A stretch of 64,000 bases of DNA from positions 1-64,000 of the forward strand of contig JAJCXZ010000077.1 of the NCBI GenBank assembly GCA_029263175.1, read 5' to 3'. This DNA is from Acidimicrobiales bacterium (GTDB lineage Bacteria > Actinomycetota > Acidimicrobiia > Acidimicrobiales > Aldehydirespiratoraceae). Numbering within the stretch: position 1 is the first letter of the stretch; each line of letters begins with the position of its first letter. The notes below the pieces were generated by a model. It did not search any database, was not told the DNA's origin, and was given only the letters and a program-made list of their open reading frames with translations. A program made the translations under genes and the position numbers. Shown here piece after piece: positions 50,894 through 59,720 of this stretch.

Positions 50894-51880
50894 ATGGCCG
50901 CACCGGGCGCGATTCCCCACACCTCGTTGGCCCACTTGCCGACACCGCTCGAACCGCTCAAACGTCTCTCCGCCGCGCTGGGCGGTCCCCGGATCTGGGT
51001 GAAGCGCGACGACGCCACCGGGCTGGCGATGGGTGGCAACAAGGTCCGCAAGCTCGAATACCTGATGGCTGACGCGGCCGCTCAGGGTGCTGACGTGGTC
51101 ATCACCACCGGCGCCACACAGAGCAATCACTGTCGCCAGACGGCCGCCGCGGCCGCGCGACTCGGTGTCGAGTGTGAACTGCTGGTCGAGCATCGTTTCC
51201 CCGACTGGCCCGAGGCCTACAACGAAGGCGGCAACCTCCAGCTGGATCGTCTGTTGGGCGCCACCGTGATCGATCTCGAGCTCGGGGCCGGCCGCACGCA
51301 AGCCATGGAGGGTCGCGCCGCTGAACTCCGCGCCGAGGGCCGCACGCCCTACGTCATCCCGCTCGGCGGATCCTCGGTGATCGGCGCTATGGGGTATCGC
51401 ACCGCGGCCGTGGAGCTCCTGCGCCAAGCCGACGACATGGGCGTCGAGCTCCGCGAGGTCGTCCACGCAACGGCCAGCGGCGGTACCCAGGCCGGTCTCA
51501 TTGCCGGATTGGCGATCCGTCGTTCCGACGTCCCCGTCCTCGGTATCTCGGCCGGCGCGCCGACGAGCTATCTCGCGCCGGTTGTCCGTGAGCTCGCCGA
51601 GGGGGTCATCGCCCGCATCGGCATCGACCGCGAGATCGGCGTCGACACTGTTGTGGTCGACGACGACTATGTCGGCGAGGAGTACGGCATTCCCACCGCG
51701 GAGATGCACGAGGCCGTCACCATGTGTGCTCGCCTCGAAGGCCTGCTCCTCGACCCGGTCTACAGCGGCAAGGCCATGGCGGGCTTGATCGGTCACATCC
51801 GCGCCGGCCGCTACGTCGCTGACGACAACGTCGTGTTTGTCCACACCGGCGGAACCCCCGCCCTTTTCGCCTATCGCTAA
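50894..51880 (+). CDS. PLP-dependent D-cysteine desulfhydrase / ACC deaminase family enzyme
   Basis: 328 residues, tryptophan synthase beta-type fold. WVKRDDATGLAMGGNKVRKLEYLM holds the catalytic Lys. TGATQSNHCRQTAAAAARLG binds the substrate carboxylate, and GGSSVIGAMGY and ATASGGTQAGLIAG bind PLP phosphate. Family members deaminate D-cysteine, cysteate or ACC; the substrate cannot be fixed. It follows the enolase-type gene by 2 nt. Its end overlaps the convergent MFS gene by 4 nt. Confidence 0.88.
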   Translation: MAAPGAIPHTSLAHLPTPLEPLKRLSAALGGPRIWVKRDDATGLAMGGNKVRKLEYLMADAAAQGADVVITTGATQSNHCRQTAAAAARLGVECELLVEHRFPDWPEAYNEGGNLQLDRLLGATVIDLELGAGRTQAMEGRAAELRAEGRTPYVIPLGGSSVIGAMGYRTAAVELLRQADDMGVELREVVHATASGGTQAGLIAGLAIRRSDVPVLGISAGAPTSYLAPVVRELAEGVIARIGIDREIGVDTVVVDDDYVGEEYGIPTAEMHEAVTMCARLEGLLLDPVYSGKAMAGLIGHIRAGRYVADDNVVFVHTGGTPALFAYR

Positions 51881-53142
51881 CGCACCGGGCTGACGGTTGC
51901 GGGGGTGGGACGCCAGGTGCCGCTCAGGGCGAAGGCGATGCCGCCGCAAGCGCTGATGCAGGCGCCGACGATGTAACTGGTCTGGTAGCTGGCTGCATCT
52001 CGGAGGTAGCCGAGGAGAAATGGCCCGCCGGCGATGCCGCTCGTGACGATCAGCTGCATGAATGCAAAGATCCGGGGATAGCTGGTGACTCCGAACGCGG
52101 CGGCCACGATCAACGGTTGCAGCATGAGCAGGTTGCCGATGGTGGCGCCGAAGAGCACGGCGCTCAAGACGAGCATGAGCGCCGAGTCGGCGAAGGCGAG
52201 CAACACCAGCGCCACTCCCTGGAGCAGTGCCAGCGCGGTGGTGAACTTCATGATCGGCATCTTCTCGACCACCACACCACCGATGAGCCGAGCGACCACG
52301 CTCGTGCCCGCCAGCGCGGACAGCGCCAGGGCACCGGTGGGGCGGTCGATCCGTTCCGTTCCGAGCTTCGCGATCTGTGACAAGCCACCGACCTGCGATC
52401 CCATCGAGAGCACGAAACCGATCACGATGACCACAAAGAACCGCGTGCGGATCGCCGTGTCATAGGCGACGCTGGCGGTGACCTCGGTAGCGGTCTCCGA
52501 GTCAGGTGCGTGGATGACGCCATCGGGCACGGTGCCGCGACTCTCGGGATTCGGCCACATCGTCGGCAGGGTGATGGCCACAAGTGCAAGGAAGATGATG
52601 GCCAGAATCGGTGCCGCGTCGGCGAGACCCCGGGTATCGATGAGCGATGAGGCGATCTTCGTCAGCGTGAGCCCGCCGACGGAAAGACCCGTCGAAGCGA
52701 CCGAAAGCGCCACTGATCGACGGGTGTGGAACCAACGGGTGATCAGCGTGGTGCCGGGTACGAGCCCGCAGAGAGCGAAGCCGATCGCGAACACGGCGTA
52801 CACGCCATAGAGCTTGGGAATGGTGTCGATCGAGCCGAGAGCGAGCAGCGATCCCGAACTGATCAGACCCCCCGCTCCGATGACCCAACGGATGTCCCGC
52901 GTCTCGATGAGCGGGGCGATCAGTCGACCGGTGATGCCGGAAACCACAAAGAACATCGACGTCGCCAGAGAGACACTGGTGGTCGAGAAACCCTGTTCAT
53001 CGGTCAGCGCATCGAGGTAAACGGCGAGGCCATAGAATGAGAGTCCGGCGCTGGCGACAAAGAGCACGAAGACCGAGGCGACGACCCACCAGCCCGCAAA
53101 TCGCTTCGTGCTCTCGACGGGTGTCGTGGTGGGGGTGGTCAC
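51877..53142 (-). CDS. Major facilitator superfamily transporter
   Basis: 421 residues with about 12 hydrophobic segments (VASVFVLFVASAGLSFYGLAVYL, then VVSGITGRLIAPLIE and onward) in two halves, with a central cytoplasmic loop at NPESRGTVPDG. It resembles oxalate/formate- and monocarboxylate-type MFS permeases. The substrate may be linked to the adjacent sugar-acid/PLP genes. The GTG start overlaps the HAD gene stop (GTGA). Confidence 0.85.
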   Translation of the reverse strand: MTTPTTTPVESTKRFAGWWVVASVFVLFVASAGLSFYGLAVYLDALTDEQGFSTTSVSLATSMFFVVSGITGRLIAPLIETRDIRWVIGAGGLISSGSLLALGSIDTIPKLYGVYAVFAIGFALCGLVPGTTLITRWFHTRRSVALSVASTGLSVGGLTLTKIASSLIDTRGLADAAPILAIIFLALVAITLPTMWPNPESRGTVPDGVIHAPDSETATEVTASVAYDTAIRTRFFVVIVIGFVLSMGSQVGGLSQIAKLGTERIDRPTGALALSALAGTSVVARLIGGVVVEKMPIMKFTTALALLQGVALVLLAFADSALMLVLSAVLFGATIGNLLMLQPLIVAAAFGVTSYPRIFAFMQLIVTSGIAGGPFLLGYLRDAASYQTSYIVGACISACGGIAFALSGTWRPTPATVSPVR

Positions 53143-53939
53143 GCCGCCAATAGTGACTCAATCACCTGGGCAACACCGAACTCAGCATTGGTCGATGTGA
53201 GCTCGTCCGCCACGTCCTTGGCCTGATCGACTGCGTTCGCCATGGCGACGGAGCGTCCGGCCCATTCGAGCATGGTGAGATCGTTGTTGTTGTCGCCGAA
53301 CGCAATCACCTCATGGGCGGCGATGCCGATCTCGGCGCACAGCCGGGCGAGGGAGGCCCCCTTGTCCGCGCCGGGCGGCGTGATCTCGACGAAGTCGGTT
53401 CCCGACGACGCGACGTTGTGCTCCGGGTGGGCGTGATCGGCGACGTGAGCGATCAGGTCGGTCGACGCAATCTCGGGATGGATCACGAATATCTTGCCGA
53501 TGCCGTCGAGGCTGGTGTGGTCGCCGACCTGCGCGGTGCGGGCCTTGCCGTCCATCGTGAAGCGACTGAGCTTGAGAAAGTTCTCATCGAAGACCAGGCG
53601 GTCCTCGAGCTCCCAGCCGAAACCGGCGTCTTCGAATTGTGAGAGCACTCTCGAACGAAGGTCGTGCACAGGGTCGGCGTCGAACACCAACCGTTCTTCG
53701 AGCACGCCGGTGTGCATGTTGAGTCTGTGGCCGCCGTTCGACCCGATGAACCAGTCGAACGTAGCGCCCGTGCACGTCGCCATCGCCGCGCCACCGAAGT
53801 GGCTGCGACCGGTTGCCGCGGCGACGATGATGCCTGCCTCTCGAGCAGCGTTCACTGCAGCCGCAGTGCGAGGTGCCGGCCTGTGGTCGGGTCCGAAGAG
53901 CGTGCCGTCGAGATCGGTCGCGATCAGGCGAATCGACAC
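53139..53939 (-). CDS. Cof-type HAD-family phosphatase
   Basis: 266 residues. HAD motif I IATDLDGTLFGPD, a cap domain, motif III Lys in PPGADKGASLARLC, and motif IV VIAFGDNNNDLTMLEWAG. It hydrolyses small phosphorylated metabolites. It is co-transcribed with the MFS gene downstream. Confidence 0.9.
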   Translation of the reverse strand: MSIRLIATDLDGTLFGPDHRPAPRTAAAVNAAREAGIIVAAATGRSHFGGAAMATCTGATFDWFIGSNGGHRLNMHTGVLEERLVFDADPVHDLRSRVLSQFEDAGFGWELEDRLVFDENFLKLSRFTMDGKARTAQVGDHTSLDGIGKIFVIHPEIASTDLIAHVADHAHPEHNVASSGTDFVEITPPGADKGASLARLCAEIGIAAHEVIAFGDNNNDLTMLEWAGRSVAMANAVDQAKDVADELTSTNAEFGVAQVIESLLAA

Positions 53940-53971
53940 TGGATCAGATTCCGCCGCCTAAACCCTGCCGC

Positions 53972-54763
53972 CTAGACCATGCCACCGTCTTCACGAATGA
54001 AGACCGGCTGATCACTCTTCGAGCGTTCGGCGTCGTAGCGGTAGCCCATACCGGTGAACTCTCTGAGGGCGCGGACGGAGCTGACCCGTTCGCGGATGAT
54101 CCATCCGGCCATCGCGCCGCGGGCTCGTTTGGCGAAGAAGGACACGATCCTGTGGTCACCGCCGTCTTTCGAATCGAGGAAGACCGGCGCCACCACCCGA
54201 GCATCGATGTCGCGGGCCTTCACGGAACCGAAGTACTCGTTCGACGCGAGGTTGATGAGGGCGTTTGCGCCCGGGCTGGCGGCCAGGTCCTCGTTGAGCA
54301 CGTCGGTGATCTCGTTGCCCCAGAAGCCGTAGAGATCCCTGCCCTTCGGCGTCTCGAGTGACGTACCCATCTCCAGCCGATATGGCTGCATCAGATCGAG
54401 GGGTCGAAGAACGCCGTAGAGACCCGACAGGATCCGCAACGTCTTCTGCGCATGCGTGTAGTCGCGTTCACCAAAGGTGCCCGCTGGATCCATACCCATG
54501 TAGACGTCGCCGGTAAAGGCGAGAAGCGCGGGCCGGGCGTTCTTGGTGGTGAACGGTCGCTCCCAGTCCTGGAAGCGCTCATGGTTGAGTTCGCCCAGCG
54601 CAGCCGACACATGCATGAGCTTCGAAATGTCGCTCGGCGACTTCTCGGCCATGACCGAGACGAGCTCTTCGGAGCGATCGAGCATGCGGGGCTCGGAGTG
54701 CTTCCTGGTGGGCAGCTTCGACTCGTAGTCGAGCGATTTGGCGGGTGAAACGACGATCAGCAC
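53972..54763 (-). CDS. yaaA: Peroxide stress protein YaaA family
   Basis: 263 residues. It opens LIVVSPAKSLDYES and has AFTGDVYMGMD, LRILSGLYGVLRPLDLMQPYRLEMGT, INLASNEYFGSV and FFAKRARGAMAGWII, all YaaA/DUF328 hallmarks. In E. coli YaaA limits damage from iron and hydrogen peroxide. The start is GTG 54763. Confidence 0.93.
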   Translation of the reverse strand: MLIVVSPAKSLDYESKLPTRKHSEPRMLDRSEELVSVMAEKSPSDISKLMHVSAALGELNHERFQDWERPFTTKNARPALLAFTGDVYMGMDPAGTFGERDYTHAQKTLRILSGLYGVLRPLDLMQPYRLEMGTSLETPKGRDLYGFWGNEITDVLNEDLAASPGANALINLASNEYFGSVKARDIDARVVAPVFLDSKDGGDHRIVSFFAKRARGAMAGWIIRERVSSVRALREFTGMGYRYDAERSKSDQPVFIREDGGMV

Positions 54764-54868
54764 ACCTCTGGTCTACCCGGTGAAAGAAATGATTGCCCAC
54801 TGGGACGATGCCGACGACGGAATGTGGACCGGCGTGCGGGAGCGCCCGGCTCCCGGCTGACGTGGTCG

Positions 54869-55231
54869 TCAATCATCGGGTCGCGTCGCAGCCCACGCGC
54901 GAAATCCGCCCGCGAGGTCAGTGGCTCGAGGAACTCCGAGCAGTTGCAGCGTGACGGCGGCGATGCTGCTGGAGAAGCCGTCGTTGCACACGACGACGAT
55001 CACCTCTTCCGTGTCGACCCGGGGGTCTTTCAGCTCCGCCGAAGGGGCCACCCTCCACTCGAGCAAGTTGCGCGGAATCACGATTGCTCCCGGGAGCTCG
55101 CCCTCGGCCAACCGGTCGATGGTGTCGCGCGTATCGACGACGAGTGCGCCCCTCTCCATCGTTGCCTCGAGATCAGCGGGCTGAATGCGGGTGAGATGCG
55201 TGCGGGCTTCGGCCAGCCAGGCGTCGATCAT
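54869..55231 (-). CDS. Rhodanese-domain protein
   Basis: 120 residues: a single rhodanese domain with GALVVDTRDTIDRLAEGELPGAIVIPRNLLEW and active-site loop VVVCNDGFSSSIAA, cysteine present. It is likely to transfer sulfur from persulfide donors. It starts 6 bp after the methyltransferase gene. Confidence 0.88.
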   Translation of the reverse strand: MIDAWLAEARTHLTRIQPADLEATMERGALVVDTRDTIDRLAEGELPGAIVIPRNLLEWRVAPSAELKDPRVDTEEVIVVVCNDGFSSSIAAVTLQLLGVPRATDLAGGFRAWAATRPDD

Positions 55232-55237
55232 GTTCGA

Positions 55238-55873
55238 CTATGGCTTGGCGGCCAGCACCAACATGCCGGGACGGTCGAGCTCGGCCATGTAGTTCGAGCG
55301 AGTCTGGGAAATGATCCGCCAGTGACCGGCGGTCTCCAGGGCGGCGAACCGGTCGGCAAACCCGTCGCCTTCGTACGCCATGCCATTCATGTAGAACGCG
55401 GCCACGCCGCCCGACACGATCGTGCGCATCAACTCGGGGAGATGTTCGGGTGCGAGGTGGCCGCCCCCCATGGCTCCCACGCACATGAGTGCGTCATAGG
55501 TGCCGTCCTCGATCGGAATGTCAGCAGTGAGATCGATGGTGAGTAACTCCCGGTAGACGGGCCGGCCATCGACCGACTTGGCAGCGGCGAGCTCGAGCAT
55601 TCCCTGGGAGAAGTCGGCACCGTCGATCGTGGTGAAACCCCGCCGGGCGAGTTCGACGGCGGCCAGACCGGTGCCACACGCGTAGTCGATCACGGTGGCA
55701 GTCGCCCCGACGTGGTCGACCAGCGCATCGGCGACGAGCCCGGGCGAGAGGTAGCCGTACTCCGTGAGATCAGCCTCGTAGTCCTTGGCCCACTGGTTGT
55801 ACACCCCGTCGGACCGGTCGCCGTACCCCATGGTGGAGACCCGTTTCAGCGGTCCCTCTCCGTAATCTGCCAT
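55238..55873 (-). CDS. SAM-dependent methyltransferase
   Basis: 211 residues. YNQWAKDYEADLTEYGYLSPGLVADALVDHV precedes motif I VIDYACGTGLAAVELARRG, then GADFSQGMLELA and MCVGAMGGGHLAPEHL. It is a small-molecule methyltransferase of the Williams-Beuren/ubiE-like type. The substrate is unknown. Next to a DmdA-like gene, a sulfur or one-carbon role is conceivable but not shown. Confidence 0.83.
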   Translation of the reverse strand: MADYGEGPLKRVSTMGYGDRSDGVYNQWAKDYEADLTEYGYLSPGLVADALVDHVGATATVIDYACGTGLAAVELARRGFTTIDGADFSQGMLELAAAKSVDGRPVYRELLTIDLTADIPIEDGTYDALMCVGAMGGGHLAPEHLPELMRTIVSGGVAAFYMNGMAYEGDGFADRFAALETAGHWRIISQTRSNYMAELDRPGMLVLAAKP

Positions 55874-55892
55874 GAGCGAAATCTAGGGCTTG

Positions 55893-57008
55893 TCACAGGC
55901 TGGTGCCGAAGCGTGTGTCCATCACGGTGGCGGTGAGCGTGGCGCCATCGGCATCCACGGCGAAAGTGGTACCCGCCTCGGCACAGGCGACGGGTACCAG
56001 CGCCAAACCGACATTTCTGCCGAGCTTGGGCGAATGGGTGGCGGTGCGGACCTGACCGACGAAGACGCCACCGGAGTGCGCCTCCCACGGATGTTCAGGC
56101 CTCGGCATCTCGCCATCGAGGGTGACGTTGACCAGGCGCCGTCGTGTCGACGGGTCTGCGTGCCGAGCGATCAGCGCCTGCTTGCCGACGAAGTCGAAGT
56201 CGTCGTCGAGGTTGACGTAGGCGCCCAGACCGGCCTCGATCGGGTCAGTGTCGGGGTCGGTGTCGCTGGCGTAGGACAGCAGGCCGCTCTCGATTCGTTC
56301 CATCTGATGGGGCGCGCCGGCGGCAATCCCGAAGGGCGCACCCGCTTCCATGACGCGATCCCAGAGCGTTTGCCCTTTGGTGCTGTCGGTGAGGAAGAGC
56401 TCGACGCCGCCCTGGCGGCTCCATCCCGAACGGCAGATCACCATCGGGATTCCGTCGAGATCGACCGGTCGGTGATGGAAGAAGCCGAGGGATTCGACGA
56501 GCTCATTGCCGAAGAGCGCGCGTATGACCTCGTCAGCCTTCGGACCCTGGATGGCGAGCGGTGACACGTCGGGTTCGAACCCGTGAGCGTCAAATCCTCC
56601 GGCCCCGGCGATCCCCTTGACCCAGTGGACCATGTCGCTGTCGGCAATCGAAAACCACCAGCGGTTCTCTTCGAGGCGCAAGGCGATCGGATCATTGATC
56701 AGGCAACCGTCGTAGTCGCACATCGGTGCGTAGCGGGCCCGCCCGACTCTGAGATCGGTCAGGCGTCGAGCAGACACCAGCTGGGCCACCGCGGTGGCGT
56801 CGGGTCCGACGATCTCCACCTGGCGTTCGGCAGCGACGTCCCACAGCGATACCCCGGTCTTGACCCGCTCGTACTCACCGATCGGGTCGCCGTAGGACGT
56901 CGGCATGAACATGTGGTTGTAGATGGTGAATGACGTGGCCCCAGCGGTGACGGTGGCATCGAAGAACGGCGATTTCCGCACCCTGGGGCCGAAGACGAGA
57001 CCTGTCAT
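55893..57008 (-). CDS. DmdA-like aminomethyltransferase (possible DMSP demethylase)
   Basis: 371 residues of the GcvT fold. Several stretches follow the marine DMSP demethylase DmdA more than glycine-cleavage T protein: SFTIYNHMFMPTSYGDP, YAPMCDYDGCLINDPIALRLEENRWWFSIADSD, EPDVSPLAIQGPKADEVI and RSGWSRQGGVELFL. DmdA moves a methyl group from dimethylsulfoniopropionate to tetrahydrofolate. Related clades act on other methylated compounds, so the substrate is open. A TTAGCC-GAA-GGCTAA hairpin (57030-57044) lies upstream. Confidence 0.72.
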   Translation of the reverse strand: MTGLVFGPRVRKSPFFDATVTAGATSFTIYNHMFMPTSYGDPIGEYERVKTGVSLWDVAAERQVEIVGPDATAVAQLVSARRLTDLRVGRARYAPMCDYDGCLINDPIALRLEENRWWFSIADSDMVHWVKGIAGAGGFDAHGFEPDVSPLAIQGPKADEVIRALFGNELVESLGFFHHRPVDLDGIPMVICRSGWSRQGGVELFLTDSTKGQTLWDRVMEAGAPFGIAAGAPHQMERIESGLLSYASDTDPDTDPIEAGLGAYVNLDDDFDFVGKQALIARHADPSTRRRLVNVTLDGEMPRPEHPWEAHSGGVFVGQVRTATHSPKLGRNVGLALVPVACAEAGTTFAVDADGATLTATVMDTRFGTSL

Positions 57009-57048
57009 CAGGCCACGATAGCAAGGTGATTAGCCGAAGGCTAAAAGA

Positions 57049-58476
57049 TCATTGAAAGTGAGCGAGGATCCGCCGGGTGGTCGCCGGGAGGTCGGTGGTG
57101 ACGGCGGAGACGTAACGATCGGGCCGCACCACCACTACGGCGCCGTCGTCCAGCATTCCCGGGAAGAGAGCAGGGTCGGCGGTTACCGCCTTCGCGCCCA
57201 GGTCCGCCCATGGTCCGAGGTCGGGAGCTGTCGCCCCCACGACCGCCCAGCCGTCGCCGAGATGTTCGTCGAACAGCACGCCGTCAACGCTCGGCTGGGG
57301 AAGTGGGTGGCCCACGCGCGGGTGTGATCCGTCCACGACCCCGGCCTCGAGATGGGGGAATGATCGCCCTCCGCCGTAGCCGGCCTCGTACGACTCGGCG
57401 CCGCCCTCGGCGATCGCGTTGATGAGTCGTCCGGCATCGGCGGCGTGTTCGACCTGCCCGGCTGCGTGGGGTCGGCGCTCGAGGTCGTAGGTGTCGAGCA
57501 GGGCCTCGCCGGCGAGCCCGTGTGCCACCTGGGCGAGCTTCCACGTCAGGTTCTCCGCGTCGCGCAACCCACTGCACATGCCTTGACCGTTGAACGGTGG
57601 CATCTGATGGGCCGAATCTCCGACCAGGAACACGCTGCCCCGCCGAAACGACTCGGCCACCGTTGCGTGGAACCGATAGACGGCGGCTCGATCAACCAGT
57701 AGCTGGGCGGGGCTCCCCCACGGAGCGAGGAGTTCGGCGATGCGGTCTGGGTGGAGCATCTCGTCTCGCGTCTCGTGTTCGCCGAGTTGAAACTCCCAGC
57801 GCCGACGGGTGCCATGGCCGGGAACGACGGTGACGACCCGCTCGGGGTTGCAGTGCTGTTGGGCGAGTGTGCCCAGGTCGAGTTCGGCGTCCAGCTTCGT
57901 CGTATCGACCACCAGCCACGGTTCGTCGAAGCCCTGATCGTCGAGCACGACACCGATCAGGCGACGAACCGTGCTGGACGCTCCGTCGGCCCCGATGATC
58001 CAGCGAGCACGCAGGGTTGTGCCGTCGCGGAGCGTGACCGTGGCGTCGGTGTCCGGCTGGTCGCCGGTGACAGCCGTTACCTCCGCCCCGAGCCGCATCT
58101 CGACCCCGGTCTCGACTGCTGCGGCACGCAGGAAACGTTCGACCGACGGCTGATCAAACGACACGATCGGGTAGTGACCCGACGGTCCGCGGTGGTCGGG
58201 TGGGAGCTCCATGCCGATGACTCGGTTGCCATCGGCATCGAGGAACTCGGCGCCACCCATCGGGGTCGAGCAGTCACTGAGCTGGTCGCTCTGCCCCGCG
58301 TTCTGGAACAGCCGCTGGATCTCGTCGTCCATCCCGATGGCGCGGGGCAGCGGATAGATCTCGAGATCACGGTCGACAGCGACGACTGACAGGCCTCTCT
58401 GGGCGGCGCGCAGGCTCGCCATCACGCCGACCGGTCCACAGCCGACCACGATCACGTCGGCATCGTGGGCGCTCAC
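57049..58476 (-). CDS. FAD-dependent aromatic monooxygenase (MhpA-like)
   Basis: 475 residues. FAD motifs DVIVVGCGPVGVMASLRAAQRG, ARWIIGADGASSTVRRLIG (DG motif) and VFLVGDSAHQMPPFNGQGMCSGLRDAENLTWKLA (GD motif) define the group A hydroxylases. MhpA-type proteins hydroxylate 3-(3-hydroxyphenyl)propionate or similar. The start is GTG 58476, overlapping the VOC stop. With VOC and FAH genes nearby it forms a ring-hydroxylation/ring-cleavage pathway. Confidence 0.88.
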   Translation of the reverse strand: MSAHDADVIVVGCGPVGVMASLRAAQRGLSVVAVDRDLEIYPLPRAIGMDDEIQRLFQNAGQSDQLSDCSTPMGGAEFLDADGNRVIGMELPPDHRGPSGHYPIVSFDQPSVERFLRAAAVETGVEMRLGAEVTAVTGDQPDTDATVTLRDGTTLRARWIIGADGASSTVRRLIGVVLDDQGFDEPWLVVDTTKLDAELDLGTLAQQHCNPERVVTVVPGHGTRRRWEFQLGEHETRDEMLHPDRIAELLAPWGSPAQLLVDRAAVYRFHATVAESFRRGSVFLVGDSAHQMPPFNGQGMCSGLRDAENLTWKLAQVAHGLAGEALLDTYDLERRPHAAGQVEHAADAGRLINAIAEGGAESYEAGYGGGRSFPHLEAGVVDGSHPRVGHPLPQPSVDGVLFDEHLGDGWAVVGATAPDLGPWADLGAKAVTADPALFPGMLDDGAVVVVRPDRYVSAVTTDLPATTRRILAHFQ

Positions 58477-59006
58477 GCCGGCACGTAGTTCGTCAACGAT
58501 TCGATCGACTCACCCGCGGCTCGACGAGTCACGAGATCATCGGGGTCGAACGACACACCGATCGGGTTCGCGGCGAACACGTCGCTCGCCATGAACACCG
58601 CGGCCTCGTCGACTCCCATCGTGTCCACCTGGAGCTCGCACTGTGTGCCGTCGGGATCGGCGAAGTACATCGACAAGGTCATGCCGTGATTGATCGGTGC
58701 GATCGGCCTGATCCCCAATGCCTTGAGTCGTTCGTAGGTGGCGAGCAGGTCGTCGAGCGTGGCGTAGGTGAAGGCCACGTGTTCGAGGCCCGAGGTGTTG
58801 CGCTCGTTCTCGCCGACGTTCGGGTTCTTCAGGATGGCAAGGCGGTGGTGCTCGTCGTCGTAGGTGAGGAACGTGAGAAACGAGTTCTCGTGGCGGGGCT
58901 CGGCGCCGAGCACGGTGGACCACCACGCCACGACCTCTTCGTAGCGGGCGGTGCGCAGCACGATGTGGGCGAGCTTGGTGGGCCGGATCACGGTCTGTTC
59001 GCTCAT
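58473..59006 (-). CDS. VOC-fold protein, extradiol-dioxygenase-like
   Basis: 177 residues. TKLAHIVLRTARYEEVVAWWSTVLGAEP, then HHRLAIL, LEHVAFTYATLDDLLATYERL and YFADPDGTQCELQVD show two beta-alpha-beta-beta-beta modules. His (AHIV), His (EHVAF) and Glu (CELQ) could ligate iron. At this length it is a one-domain type. It may cleave the catechol made by the monooxygenase it overlaps. ATG 59006. Confidence 0.83.
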   Translation of the reverse strand: MSEQTVIRPTKLAHIVLRTARYEEVVAWWSTVLGAEPRHENSFLTFLTYDDEHHRLAILKNPNVGENERNTSGLEHVAFTYATLDDLLATYERLKALGIRPIAPINHGMTLSMYFADPDGTQCELQVDTMGVDEAAVFMASDVFAANPIGVSFDPDDLVTRRAAGESIESLTNYVPA

Positions 59007-59010
59007 GCAG

Positions 59011-59056
59011 AAGTTCTATCAGGTGTTGTAAGTTTGATCAATTGATACTAGAACTT
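59011..59056. promoter_or_regulatory. Divergent operator region with nested dyads
   Basis: AAGTTCTA (59011-59018) and TAGAACTT (59049-59056) are perfect inverted 8-mers. A 10-bp palindrome ATCAATTGAT (59037-59046) lies between them. This is the 48-66-bp gap between the VOC gene and the TetR regulator, so autoregulation plus control of both directions is likely. Confidence 0.65.
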
Positions 59057-59072
59057 GTTTGTGACAGACCTC

Positions 59073-59711
59073 ATGGCCACCCCATCCGCCGGGCGCTCTC
59101 GGGTGAATCGCGGATCCGAACAGGTACGCGAGCGCCTGATCGAGTCGGCTATTGCTGAGTTTGCCGCCCATGGCTTCGAAGGCTCATCGGGTCGCCGCAT
59201 CGCCGCCGAGGCCGGCGCCCACCAGTCCCAGATCAACTACCACTTCTCATCGAAGAACGACCTGTGGAAGGCGAGCCTCGAACGGCTCCTGGCCGAGCTC
59301 GACTCTGCGTTGGCCAGCAATCTCGCCGCGGTCGACGAGTCCGATGCCCGAGCGCGCTTCTCGGCCTCCGTTCAAGGGTTGGTCCAGTTCGCCGCCCGCC
59401 GCCCCGAGCTCAACCGGATCATGATGCACGAGGGCGCGGCACCGGGAGATCGGCTCCGCTGGCTGGTCGACAACCACATGCGTGGCCGTCACGCCGACCT
59501 CATGTCGGCCTGGGATGCGCTCACCGCCTCCGACGATGCCGCGGCCGTTGATCGCGATGTCGTCTATCACTCACTCGTCGGTGCTGCGTCCCTCCTGTAT
59601 GCCAACGCACCCGAGGCGGTGTTGCTCGGCATAGGGCCGGCAGGGCGCGACCTGGTCGATCGACACGCGGCCTCGGTGGTCGCCATGTTCTTGAAGCCCT
59701 TGAATCACTAG
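59073..59711 (+). CDS. TetR family transcriptional regulator
   Basis: About 212 residues. The helix-turn-helix reads VRERLIESAIAEFAAHGFEGSSGRRIAAEAGAHQSQINYHFSSKNDLW. A TetR C-terminal ligand domain of the CecR/YbiH type follows. Start codons TTG 59055, GTG 59061 and ATG 59073 are in frame; ATG is used. It probably controls the divergent MhpA/VOC genes and the downstream FAH gene. Confidence 0.88.
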   Translation: MATPSAGRSRVNRGSEQVRERLIESAIAEFAAHGFEGSSGRRIAAEAGAHQSQINYHFSSKNDLWKASLERLLAELDSALASNLAAVDESDARARFSASVQGLVQFAARRPELNRIMMHEGAAPGDRLRWLVDNHMRGRHADLMSAWDALTASDDAAAVDRDVVYHSLVGAASLLYANAPEAVLLGIGPAGRDLVDRHAASVVAMFLKPLNH

Positions 59712-59720
59712 GAGACCCTG

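Noticed and set aside
50759-51949. 396-residue reverse reading frame opposite the PLP enzyme
   Set aside because: The plus strand encodes an intact PLP enzyme with all signatures; the reverse frame has no recognisable motif.
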